DNA of 64,000 nt from Dermanyssus gallinae. Its lineage: Eukaryota; Arthropoda; Arachnida; Mesostigmata; Dermanyssidae. The notes beneath the pieces are model-generated. The model saw nothing but the letters and a program-made list of their open reading frames with translations, did not search any database and had not been told where the DNA came from. The translations under genes were made by a program, and so were the position numbers. This document shows positions 35,331 to 46,349 of the stretch, piece after piece (within the stretch, counting starts at the first letter, position 1; every line of letters starts with the position of its first letter). The DNA is taken from assembly GCA_003439945.1 (NCBI GenBank), contig QVRM01002206.1:62001-126000 (forward strand), given 5' to 3'.

Positions 35331-37440
35331 ATAAACTCGACCTTGGGCCAGATGTAGATGTCCACTGCGAAAGCATGAGGAATGAGAGTTATCTACATGT
35401 TCGTTTCTCTATAAAAAGGTGAAAGTGGCAAATATAAATTATACATTGTAATCTCATACAAGGGGCTCCGATTAAGCTATGTGCTTAATGGAGCTCGAAT
35501 TTAACATATAAAAAATTTCAATAACCAAATTCAATTCAACTTATGATACTGCAACGTATATTTACCTATCGTGCGCTCGCACGTTCTTCTCTTTGGTGGG
35601 TTGAGCACCATCTTTTGGAATAGCCTCTTCTTTGTGATTTCGACCTATTCCTTTTCTGAGCCCATTCAAGGTTAACGTTTTTCCTAATTTCAAATTTAAA
35701 TATTTAGTCTTAACCTATTGTTCACACTTCCTAATTAACTCATCTACAGACTCTGTTTCTTCTCATATATCTCATCAACCGTTGTTTCTAACTTCTCATA
35801 CCCTGCCGGCTGCACCCTCTGATCCAAAATACCTGTTCTCGCATCCGCTAACTGCCCGCTGCGCCTTGTGTTAACGCATAACCGCACAATACTACTCCAC
35901 CACGTTCTGATTTCATATCCCGTATACTTCCATTAAACAAATTTTCTTCGTAAGTGCTGCCCGCCACTTCTGTGTGCATGCTGCATTTGTCCTACTTTTA
36001 AATTGCCTACTGAATATATTATCGCCTGTCTACTGTTGACTGCTGAGTCTATTTGTCTTGCCGCAAATGCACTTTCTACCCTATTTTGATTTCACTATTT
36101 TTTTTAACCCTCACCCCGTTTTGTATAGGCCCATAGTCAATGAATGTCCTAATGCTCACTTTGAACTTCCCTTTTGATGAATTTTGACATCCATCCTGCT
36201 TTTTCAAGAAACTCTCTGCTACAATTAAAACGACGTCTTAATGAAATCCGATTACATTCCTCTTAATGCCTTCTTAATTCCCCGATAGCCCAAGGAGGGT
36301 AGGTACCAGGACAGCGTTTGCAATTGTCAGTCCTGACACATGGATTGCCTTCCAATTGCCCCTTGTAAACACATATCTAATGAACCCCTACGAACACCTT
36401 TTACACCTTACCGAATTCCTTCCCCTGTGATAACGAGACTGATACACCGCGCTGATAACAGCCATTTTATGTACATAAATAATGGCGAAAATAAATTCGG
36501 TTGAAAACTTTTCTGTGATTGATAACCACCAACAAGTCCGGGTACCATCTCGGTGCAAATCCAACAGTACCGCAAACTGCAGGCTGGGACGGCACTGATC
36601 TGTTCACTGCGTGCTTAGCAGCTGTATATAGGCCATCCCGTCACATGTTCGTCATAGGCCTTGGCGGCCACAAAATTATATAGAAACGCTTACATCCGCG
36701 ACCGCTTTCTGCACGGCGAAGAAGAAGAAGCGATATGATGACGACAATGACTTCATCATATGAAGATGATGATGATGATGACGACAATGACTATAGCGTA
36801 GATTATATAAATGCAGACTTCAAAATAAATATTATTATCTGAATATGTTTCTTAGCGTTTGTGCTATTATGGCGGCGGTGCTGGCCAGAGTAAAGCGGCG
36901 ACGTCCACAGAGTCCACAATTTGTTCAGCTTTGGTTTCTGAAACGACAGTAGCATATCTCTCATTGCCACTATATTCTTAGACATCTCTAGTAGCAGAAA
37001 TTCTCCGATTACAACTACCACTACTACTACTACTGCTAGAATAGTTACTATTAGCATCTCAACTCAATCCACTGTTCTCCCACCTACCGAAGACGGCTTA
37101 CCTACAGTAAACGCCGATACGAGCCACGTGCACCATACGTCTATCTACGAAGATAGATCTCATCTTCGATAACCGATGAAGCCTGTCGCCAGCAGAGAGA
37201 CACCGTCCGTCTCCGCCCCTGTGCCGCGTCACCTGTGCCTCGTTGCCCAGTTAACCCAGCCGCTGTTAGCTCAGCTTCATACTGCTGTCTCTCTGACTCT
37301 CTAAAGTGCGAGTGGGAACAGGGTAGCCGCGCAAGTAAATACACCTTACCGTTCTAGTTACGGTAGTAGTAATATTAGTTGTTGTAGTAGTAGTAGTAGT
37401 CTTAAACAGTAATAAAAATCTAGTCTTAAACAGTGGCAGT
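35330..37440. other. Non-coding stretch upstream of the secreted-protein gene
   Basis: No gene recognised. A pyrimidine-rich segment at 35,550-36,300 has minus-strand peptide fragments such as VDELIRKCEQ and KLGKTLTLNGLRKGIGR in broken frames, possibly an old transposon, unassigned. A (GAT)n tract lies at about 36,757-36,782, and (CTA)/(GTA) runs lie at 37,018-37,034 and 37,375-37,401. Confidence 0.4.
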
Positions 37441-37484
37441 CGTTGTGCAGAGTGGCAAAAGCCATCTTGCGTTGCTCGCGCGCC

Positions 37485-37492
37485 TATATAAA
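37485..37492 (+). promoter_or_regulatory. Candidate TATA box for the secreted four-cysteine protein gene
   Basis: TATATAAA in a GC-rich context (GCGCGCC precedes it), 307 bp upstream of the ATG at 37,799. A possible initiator, GGTCACTTC, lies about 40 bp downstream (near 37,525). This promoter is inferred from sequence only. Confidence 0.45.
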
Positions 37493-37798
37493 CGGTCGAT
37501 CGGTGAGTTTGCCCGACGTCGACGGTCACTTCGCCTGGCAAAGGGGACGCTACGAAGTCCGCGTCTGACTTTTCGTATCGCTGCGTGTATGTCGTGCGTT
37601 GCCTTGGGCCTATATTTGCTGTTGCTACTATACTGAGCTACCACGTTGACCACGCTTGGTCTCTGCTTGCACTTTGCTTCCGATTCTGCCCAGTCATCAT
37701 TTGGGAACAAAGCGTGAAGCCGAGGGCGGGCGGCGTCGACTTCGAACGGCCGACGGCCTCAACACGGTCGGCCTCAAATCTGCCACTAGCAGGTCATC

Positions 37799-37951
37799 AT
37801 GCACGTCCTGTTGCGGCATGGCGCTCTTCTTGTGGTCCTGACGTTCTTGACGTTCAATGTCGAAGTCGAGGCTAACGCCGACAAGATCCTCAACGTCTTT
37901 CTCAAGGCCATCGATCAGCTTGCCCCGAAAGACAAAGTCCAAGAGATTAAG
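37799..37951 (+). CDS. Secreted four-cysteine protein, coding exon 1
   Basis: Carries the ATG, the signal peptide and the first 26 mature residues, ending ...DKVQEIK. A 5' UTR intron is possible, because ACTAGCAG just before the ATG looks like a weak acceptor. Confidence 0.75.
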
Positions 37952-39372
37952 GTACGTGAGCTAAAGGTACGTTTAATTCTTAAGATGTGCACCCGTCCGC
38001 GCCGTGTAGCATGCCTACAGCTATTCTTCTAGCTAGGCATACAAGTATGTTTACATTAATCAAGTCTCCATTATTATTAGACAAATCTTGGTTACACTAA
38101 TCTCATTACTGATAAAGCAATATTTTTGATAGCGATTAGCTAGTAAAGAAGTTTTTTTTTGTAAAAAAACGCTTCTCCAAGCATTGCTACTTAACGACGG
38201 CTCGTGTATGCTTGCAAGAAAAATCGAGGCTACTGTTTCCGAGAAACATAACAGACGCACATTTGCATAAATTAGCGCTTTACAATCTGCGCACTCAGAC
38301 ACTCGACTCACAGCTGCTTACTTCGAATAAATCGACGCGAAGAGGGCCCTGTCGGATATCGCAGCAGTCTTAAGGTCGATCGTTGGGGTTTCTTTTTTTT
38401 TTGCTAATTCTAAAGGTGATGTTTCCATCGTTGCTATCGTAAGGCCGGGAAATCTCATCGTATTAGAGGTAGGCTAGTATGTTTTTTGTGAGAGAAGGTA
38501 TTTATAATTTCGTAGAGTTCTCTATGGTTGGGATTCTGTCTCCAGGCATATATTGTACAACTGAATTGCGACGTAAGCACCTATCTAGCAACCAGTGTCA
38601 TCAGATCGCGATTTATACTGAAAGTAACAGCTCTGCAACAAGCGTGTAAGGCATTTCAAATATCTTGAGGAGCCCACGGCGACACATGTCGTTACTACGT
38701 GATTAGGAATTCGCTTTATAATATAATCGTTAGGGTACTGCTGGTGTTTTTCGGAAGTGGGTTTGCCCCAGCAGACGAATTCCAACGTTAATATGCAAGT
38801 AATGCATCTACAGAGTCCCGCTTTTTATTCATTAAACCTGTATGCAGTCTACTGGGAGAACTTACTCATAGTTGTTGGCTTCATTTGAGCTCTCCGGGCC
38901 TGCGGTAGCGATGTACTGGTTTCTAGAAATAAATTAAGAAGATTCAGCCTTACTAAAGTGCAAAAAAAAACGGGCATGGTTAAAGGACTCTTGTACATCC
39001 ATCTAGTCCTTGCACCTTAAGCATAGGTTGAGGTTAGGACTTTTTCGCCTAGTTTTTTTCTGAAATTCTGGCGCATTCAGTCCACAACTCCGACATTCAA
39101 CGCTGCATTCGAGGCATGATTCCGGCAAAGAGACAAATCATAAAATCAGTAATTACCCTAATAGGGTACCACTAATCATTACATTACTGAGACTCAGACA
39201 TTAAGTAAACGTTTATATCATAAGCTATAGATGTTAACTTATTGCTCAGCTAACAAATGAAGCATGCATTTAAAAAACAAGGATTCGTTGCGGTGCGTGA
39301 CGTACGCGCGCATTACTATACACTACAAACTTTTTTTTAATAATTGATTCAATGATTGAGGAGGCATGATAC

Positions 39373-39408
<36 letters not shown>

Positions 39409-39766
39409 TGTGTCCGTATACGGAACTGTGAATTTTACCGTGCATGTTTTCATCTTGTGGCGTGCACGTATCGACTACGCATCGCTGCAGGAGAAGGTCA
39501 TGCAGATGAAGCCCTGCCTCGAGCATATCGCGGCGAACGCCGGCGACGAAGCTGTCGAAAGCTACATGCAGTCGATCGTGCCGATGTCCGTCAAATGCAA
39601 GATGACGGCCGGTGGCGCGTCTGACGAAAGCGCGGCTCGTAAGAAGTTCCGCGCCTGCATGAAGATCGAGATGGACAAGTTCGTCGCGCCGCTCAGCGAC
39701 AAAAGTAAGGCTGCTTTCGAAGAGACGCGCGCGTGCATGCGAAAGGTCGACGGTGAAGATGACTAG
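37799..39766 (+). CDS. Small secreted four-cysteine protein (two coding exons)
   Basis: Exons 37,799-37,951 and 39,491-39,766 join in phase 0 to give a 142-residue protein. It begins with a hydrophobic signal peptide (residues 1-25, ...TFLTFNVEVEA), so it should be secreted. The mature part is mostly charged helix with four cysteines, C60, C87, C107 and C133 (spacing 27-20-26), enough for two disulfides, and ends KVDGEDD. The donor is AAG|GTACGTGAG. The acceptor is CGCTGCAG|GAG. A second GTACGT donor 15 nt downstream would add five residues in frame. The intron is 1,539 nt, with a (TA)n array 86 nt before its 3' end. I do not recognise the family. The coding GC bias, clean junction, signal peptide and promoter-like TATA box support it as a real gene. 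No AATAAA was seen in the first 400 bp downstream. Confidence 0.8.
38040..39360. other. Intron of the secreted-protein gene
   Basis: AT-rich, with no gene or transposon recognised. A segment near 38,817-38,846 resembles the ATTAAACCTGT motif at 44,510 and could be a small LINE 3'-end relic. The (TA)n array at 39,375-39,404 follows. Confidence 0.4.
39375..39404. repeat. (TA)n array near the 3' end of the secreted-protein gene intron
   Basis: TA run ending 86 nt before the inferred acceptor AG at 39,489-39,490. Confidence 0.9.
39491..39766 (+). CDS. Secreted four-cysteine protein, coding exon 2
   Basis: 91 codons plus TAG, starting EKVMQMKPCLEH, holding all four cysteines. It is noticeably GC-richer than the flanking intron. 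Confidence 0.8.
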   Translation, partial: EKVMQMKPCLEHIAANAGDEAVESYMQSIVPMSVKCKMTAGGASDESAARKKFRACMKIEMDKFVAPLSDKSKAAFEETRACMRKVDGEDD

Positions 39767-39769
39767 CCC

Positions 39770-40780
39770 CCGAGGTCCAGCCAGAGCCACCAGTTGTTCT
39801 CCCCTTCAATCTCGATGAAGTGACGAACTGGCCGGCAGCCCGACTGAACGGATGTGGACGTGGGACCGAGGGTAGCCACCGGTGTGGACAGTCGGGGGGG
39901 CACTTCTGCCCGGCCAAGCCCACTTAGACTTAAACTTAGACTCGGACGAAGTACGCCGGTCTCTAAATGCTGCTCAGATGCTCGCACCACACGCCAGCCA
40001 CACGCCTGTCTAAACGATTTCTGTTGAAACAGCAACAAAACGGAAAGGCAAATATACATGCATGCGTACACAGACCGTAGGTAGGTGTGACGCAACATAC
40101 GTAAATCGGGGGTGTTCGTGTAGCCAGTCGTGTTTTTGTTAAGCCGGAGAATCATTATATACATGTATGTAAGAGGAGTAAGACGAAGTCAGTCACATAG
40201 TCACATCGCAACTCGTCGCATCAATTTGTACGTGACGAAGATCAACTCAAAATGCTAGTGGATTCTGTCTGATTTCACGGATGACCGTTCTGCTTCAGGT
40301 CATCGCTTTAGTCTCGCGTCACCTCGCGGGAGCAAGCAAAACAATAACCAGGTTGCTGATTGGTGGTCCGCCAGGCACGTTGCAATCGTTTGCGCTCGGG
40401 TCGAAGCACCCGGATCTCATGAGGCACTTGTTCCTCTAGCGGGTATCATTAGGCACTAATACATCGTCACTGGCCTGCTATACTACCCAATTTGAGCTAT
40501 ACTATGCAAGTTGCAAGCATCGATATGCCTCGGTTTTACAAACATAAGTCCAGAGGATCTGTAGTTAGAAGTATGCGATCAAATCAATCAAATATCTGAC
40601 TCAGGCAACAACTTTCAAGCAACACAACAACAGTCGATACACCAGTCAATTCTTCCGCAGCTAATATGCTTTTTAGGTGTGCTCTACGATGGAAATGAGA
40701 GCAAGGAGGTAATAGTCATGGAGCTGCGTTTTTGAGCCTCCTCTCTTTGAGGCTGATATTTCTGTAACATATGCTGTTCC
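39770..40780. other. Non-coding stretch downstream of the secreted-protein gene
   Basis: Probably contains the 3' UTR. No canonical polyadenylation signal is obvious. No other gene was seen. Confidence 0.4.
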
Positions 40781-40784
40781 TTCC

Positions 40785-40787
<3 letters not shown>

Positions 40788-40816
<29 letters not shown>

Positions 40817-41938
40817 AGACCGGGAATGCCTCGCACCACGACACCACGGCTGAGCTCATGCAATGTGGGCCGTATGTGGGGCTACCACTAAAAACCATGC
40901 TGTCCCCATCCCACACTCCTGGACTCGCAGCATACTTCAAACATTGAGGGGGGTAAATAGTCGTCCTTATCTTAGCTGCCCTGGAGTGCCTCACGGGGCC
41001 TTGTCAAGTAAAAACGATTCTTCTCTTCTTTGGCGTGCATAATACGTTCGATTGTTCGAGCTATAAGATTCCAGTCATTACGTGAGTACATAAGAAGGTG
41101 TGCCAGCTTTTTAAGACTGCCGTCACTTGCTGTGGTTATGTCCTTGCGTAATGGAGCCCACGCCGGGCACAGCAATATTGTGTGTTCCGGCGTGTCCTCC
41201 GTTGTTCCTTCACAGTGCTTGCAGAGTGGCGTATCTGCTTTTCCTATTCTAAAGAGGTAACTCTCGAAGTTGCCATGCCCTGTGAGCACTTGAGTCACGT
41301 GGTGTGTCAACTCGCCGCCGAGCCGGTTAATCCACGCCTTAACGTCAGGGATCAGAGCCTTTACACGGGCCCCAGGTGCCCCGTCCTGTATAGCGTCCCA
41401 TTCATTTTGCCAATAAATCAACGTTTTTTCCCTTTCTTCTTCCTTATTGCTTGTCGGTTCCGCCCACAAGCGACGACGTTCGTCGGCCTTCAGGTCCCAA
41501 GGGATGGTACTAGCCAGTACAAGGACAGCCGCTGTGCTGACCGTCTTGTAAGCCATCGTAATCCGTAAAGCCGCGATTCTTTGGGTCTTGCGCATTAGCG
41601 CCCTGTTGCGGGTTAGAGTCAGTGTGGTTAGTGGCCACACAGGGGCCGCGAATAACATAATCGACTCGGCAACCGACATAAGAAGGCGTCGCGTTGATTC
41701 TCGCGGTCCGAATGTATTCGGCATCAGCCGGGCGATGTCGTGTGAAACTTTAGTGGCTTTCTCTGCAGCCAAGCGGAGATGAGGTGTTCCTCGCAGGCCT
41801 CTGTCCAGATGCATTCCCAGATAGCGGGCTGATTGAACCACTCGAATATCCTGGCCGTTCAAGATTAGCTTTGGGAGAGCACACCCTCTTGGGCCAAGGA
41901 GGAATCCTTCCGTTTTCTGCTTCTCGACCTCTGGCAGT
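40788..41938 (-). mobile_element. 5'-truncated R1-like LINE with poly(A) tail
   Basis: The minus-strand frame is open from about 41,938 to a stop at 40,972 (about 320 codons). It covers the end of the RT and the C-terminal domain: VVQSARYLGMHLDRGLR, TIPWDLKADERRRLW, TQVLTGHGNFESYL, then a zinc-binding CKHC...DTPEHTILLCPAW motif typical of R1-group ORF2 proteins. A 3' UTR follows, ending in a T run on the + strand (40,788-40,815), that is, a poly(A) tail on the element's strand. The RT core is missing through 5' truncation. The retained frame is intact, so the insertion is relatively young. Confidence 0.85.
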
Positions 41939-42246
41939 TATTTCGAAATCATAGCTGAAACCTGATACGAAACATAAATTAGTGCTGACTACAGATAACC
42001 GAGGTGTAATTAATTGCCCTCTTTATCAGAGAGACAATATGGATTACAAAAGATAACACAAGTACCACAAGTTGGCCAGTATGACCGCAAGTACCGCAAT
42101 ATCATACGGCTTTAAAATTTTCCGATACTGCAACTAATTCTCGGTCGGGGAACACGCGTTTAACTATTTTGGGGAGGCAACCTGGTATGCATAGACATAG
42201 ATTACTGATCGCGCATTACTGCTACGCATTATCTCCACCACTATAT

Positions 42247-42330
42247 AGGCGAGCACTGCCGAGTGTGCAAACGTATTGTAAATGATTAATAAATCATCAC
42301 AATATTTTCTATATATATATGTATATATAT
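42247..42330 (+). repeat. (TA)n-flanked conserved module, copy 2
   Basis: GGCGAGCACTGCC (42,249-42,261) then GAGTGTGCAAACG and the same AATGATTAATAAATCATCAC stretch as the 8.65-kb copy, followed by TATTTTC and a TA run with one GTA interruption. The left side begins CTATATAG. Confidence 0.9.
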
Positions 42331-44220
42331 ATACAAACTTACATTGGTCTAACAAACAGATGCAAACAAACGACACGTAATCATTATTAAATGTCAAAAG
42401 GGTCTCGGGGAATGAATAGTTCGTAGTTAACTTAAAATTGACATACGAAGGCATTTTCATATACATACATGCAACTTTTCAACACGTAATAAAAATGCTA
42501 CCAAGCCGTTGTAACTTAGCTATACGGCGAATTACATAGAAAGTTAAAAACGGAACGTTTTATTAGCCTTCTATTATTGCAATATCGCTGTAGTTCATGA
42601 AACTACGAATTAAAGGAATTAACTTTCCCCGTTTTTATTTTAGGAAAATACATGTTTCCTCACACTTGCGTGAAATCACATTACAGTGTGCTTTTATTTT
42701 GTTTCTGATATTAGAAGCGTATATTCGGCCCCATAATGACGTACGTATGTCCCACAAAGCAACATCGGATATACCAACAAATATATTTATTTATATATAT
42801 GTATATATATATATACGTCAGATATACTAGCACATTATGTTAGGGCATTGTCTTGAATATACATTTAAGTCAAGATTCTACCACGTACATACTATGTATA
42901 GTGTCATTTATATCGAGTTAAAAAAAACGCTATGCTAACAGATTTAGTCATTTTATTCGCGTTTACCTCTATCACAAATAGTGTCAAAACTCGCCTTAAG
43001 TGTTGTACACCGGCAAAAGATAATGAAAGGCGCTACAGAACGCGCACGCAATTTTTTTCCATACATACAATAGGGGAGTTGTCCCTCGCCTATTTTAGAC
43101 ACGAAAGACATTGGTCTAATAGACTTACACATACTCATTTTAAAAGGCAACATGTATTTACTCACACGTCGGAGGTTTAAGAAAGCGTAAAATGTCTATT
43201 TAGGCCGTTCACACATCAAACTCTCTCATTTAGCCCTTGTCTCTATTAGGACAAGTGTGGCCAGCCAGACAAGACCTAAGGCTCTGTTCATCAATTTTCC
43301 ACTGTAGGACAGTTGCGCATGAACCCTTTGCATGATTTGAAGGTATGTTTGGCATCTTCCATTTCTCTGGAGTCGCACAGGGTCTAAGTGGGATGGCCAA
43401 CCATGCTCGAGGATCTTATGACCTGAGCTATAGTATCCAGTATGCACACTCGGCCCTGCAAGGCTTGATAGATTTGCTTTCGTACCACGACTGGCGAAAG
43501 GAGGGGTTCTGTAGAGAGATGTGATTTCCGTCCTCCTCAGGCCCTAAGGGGAATGGCGCTTTGGCATCAGTATCGCTTATGTTATGGTGCTTTCGCTGGC
43601 GCAGGAGATAAGCAAGTGTACTGCAGCACTAAATAGTGTTTTCAGATGTGTGTTCCACCTATTTTCCGCTGCCTCACGCGCTCATTAAAATACGCTAAGT
43701 TTTAGCACTGCGCTGTTCGGTAAATGCAAACATATTTTTACATGCGTATTCTTTCGGTAGCTTTGCTAATTGTGTGTGACTGTGCCCGAATTTACTCTAA
43801 ACTTAAAATACACTAACATTTGCCTATCTGCTGGTCTACATTGACTTCATCATAGCAAAGTAGTGTATTTTTTTTTATTGGCATAGTCAGAGAGGTTGAC
43901 TGACCCAGTTCGCACTCGGTCAATTTGGCGGCGATCTTGTTGACGGAAACAGCAAACGCCGGTTGGCCCGTCTAGTTTTGGATTCGGTTGTTGGGTTCTT
44001 TGCTAGATTTTCAGACACCGTAGCGAGCCATTCGTGTATCTTTATACTCATTGGTCTTTAGCATAACTTCGAGGTTCACTAGCTAGAGGCCTACGGGTTC
44101 TATTGGAGCTAGGTATATAATAATTAGCACTAAGAATAATAGACTAGACCTGAATAGTAAGTACATATAATTTTTTGGCTGTTTATTAAATGTGTTTTCA
44201 TAGACAGATGTCCTCCAGAA
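42331..44220. other. Non-coding stretch
   Basis: No supported gene. The open frames at 42,597-42,830 and 42,932-43,180 are short, AT-rich and featureless. A TA run lies at about 42,796-42,814. Confidence 0.45.

Positions 44221-44221
<1 letters not shown>

Positions 44222-44251
<30 letters not shown>
44222..44251. repeat. (TA)n array
   Basis: Pure TA run about 250 bp downstream (in + coordinates, upstream) of the minus-strand LINE 3' end near 44,500. Confidence 0.9.
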
Positions 44252-44253
<2 letters not shown>

Positions 44254-44499
44254 TAAATGAAGTGATGCAATATCAAGAGAAGGTTGCCCGTCCGGCGTGT
44301 GGGCTTTTGCACACGACGGTCTGCATGCCCTTGACCACTGAATTTCAAACTATGCGACACTCCCTCATAACTATGTGGTACTAATGCAATGCGTTAGTCC
44401 TGCTAGGGTAATGTGTGCGTCCAAATACGTGTGTCACCTGTCTAGTGCAATTCTCTGTCCGACAAAGTGTAGTGACAACAATGGACTGCGAAACGTATT

Positions 44500-44985
44500 A
44501 TTCTTTATTTATTAAACCTGTGTAAAACATTACACACTGGGGGTTGGATTGACCTGTTGTGTGAGACCCCGCGTCAATTCAGTCCTATTTAGTAATATTA
44601 CAATTATGTTCATTGTATAATATACAGTTCAAAATGGTTCTTCATAAAGCTCTATCTTCTTCGCGCTTCCGACGAGAGATATAGGTGCAACGATTTTCGG
44701 TCCAGCGTTGTGCATTCCACTGCATGGTACTTGACACACCCCTGCAGGCAGAACCGGCAGGTGCACAACTCGTACTTCTCGTGAAAGGTTGCGTTTGAAC
44801 ATACCAGGTAGTGATAACCATGCACTATGTACCTGGTGTATACGTAGCGATTGTCACATGCAGACCAAAGGTGCAAGGCATTGAAAACGTCCAAATCACC
44901 GACCTACCGTCTGGCCTGTTCGACTTTAGCTTCCCACTCCGAAATAAAACATTCGTAAGGTACTGTACGCGGCATCTTTAGCCTT
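44500..44985 (-). mobile_element. LINE 3'-end fragment, opposite-facing neighbour
   Basis: The minus strand encodes ...TRYIVHGYHYLVCSNATF..., then CTCRFC...CVKYHAVEC, matching the C-terminal WHGYHHYIC...CSFC...YHILVC cluster of the 28-30 kb LINE, but too divergent to be the same subfamily. The 3' UTR runs to about 44,500, with AATAAA on the minus strand near 44,502-44,515. Confidence 0.65.
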
Positions 44986-45395
44986 AGTCGGATTGTTTCA
45001 GCAGCCGACATTAACACACCATTTACAGCGCATATTCTAGATGAATACAGACCCTATAGAGAGAACAAACATTTTAATTTTGTAGCGAAAAACTATACTA
45101 ATGGCCCGGTCTTTTATTCATAGAGAAGGGAAAGAGCCATACAAAATAACCGTTCGCTAGTCTGCCGAACAACTTGGCACGGGTATCACCATCACATGTA
45201 CATGGAGCCCAGCTGTTTTAATATTAAATAATGTGTTTGTAGCTTCTGTGAGGAGTGTGATATTGAACATTATCATATACTCGTATGTGCAGGAATTTGC
45301 GGGACGTCCTTATCATCCAAAGTTAAATACATATTGTAAGACCTAAGTGTTACATCGTGGCGCCTTGTGAAACATGAACCAACTGTCTACCAAAA
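44985..45395 (+). mobile_element. Decayed C-terminal fragment of the 28-30 kb LINE family
   Basis: The + strand reads TPFTAHILDEYRPYREN, NFVAKNYTNGPVF, WHGYHHHMYMEPSCFNI, CVCSFCEECDIEHYHILVC and GTSLSSK, closely matching the C-terminus of the intact-frame LINE at 28,196-30,256. At least three in-frame stops break it. The 3' UTR CCTTGTGAAA...ACTGTCTACCA also matches, but the tail is a TA array (45,401-45,423) where the other copy has a (GAATT)n tail. Confidence 0.85.
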
Positions 45396-45424
45396 CAAAA
45401 TATATATATATATATATATATATC

Positions 45425-46340
45425 AGCGGAAGTGCAGCAGCAAAGCTGCATACAAATCACGCACAAATAGAGCACACATTCACGGTATTGCCCTATGCTT
45501 CACATCACAGATAAACATGGCTCACGTTTAAAGTAAATTTACCACCATTTGTATAAAAATCGTGGCGGGTAACCAAAAATACGAGAGCTTAAAATAGGCG
45601 TATCATTTCTTCAGCGTGAGTATAAGAGGCACATCGCAACAACACATTACTTTACTTATTATTTCGCATAGATTCTTCATTTCTTTAGTTTGCACACAAA
45701 GAACTTTTTAGGGCATAAAATCTTGCTTTGTTATAGATACCCAAATTGAGGAAAGTTGGACGGTACGCAGGCGACTGAGCACTACAATTTTTAAAACAAA
45801 AAGCACAACAAATGCAGTGGTGTAAGGTGTCTGGGGAATGGTCCCACGCGGGATCTTGAACGCAGCTTGAAGATAGCCACTTTCAACGTACACAATTTCT
45901 TCACTAGGAGGAGCTTATGTTAACAAAAAATGTCCCTGACTAATTCTTTCCGTTTTCTGGAACCACATTCCTCGAAGCGCATTGTTTCGATTTAATTTTG
46001 CCCTGCCGAATATACTATACAGCCTTTCCAGATAAGAATACCATATTTCTGCCAAGAATATGGCCGAGTGAACAAGGAACAGGTTATTCCGATTGGCTCA
46101 TACGACGTAGCATCTAGATAAGAGCGTAGCATTTTGACGCAGTGTGATAGGCATTGGGCTGCCATTGTAGAACAGGGCTAAGACGTTTAGCGATTTGGGA
46201 GAAAAAAACCGGCCTTTCGTAAAACGGGAAGTTCTCGTCTCTGAGAATCGACGTGCGACAAACGGAACAATATGGTGTCAAACTTTTTAGCATTAACAAA
46301 ATAATTTAGCCAACCTTCTAAAAATGTTAATAATTCTCCA
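45425..46340. other. Non-coding stretch
   Basis: No gene or repeat recognised beyond short open frames. Confidence 0.45.
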
Positions 46341-46349
46341 GTTGCGAAT

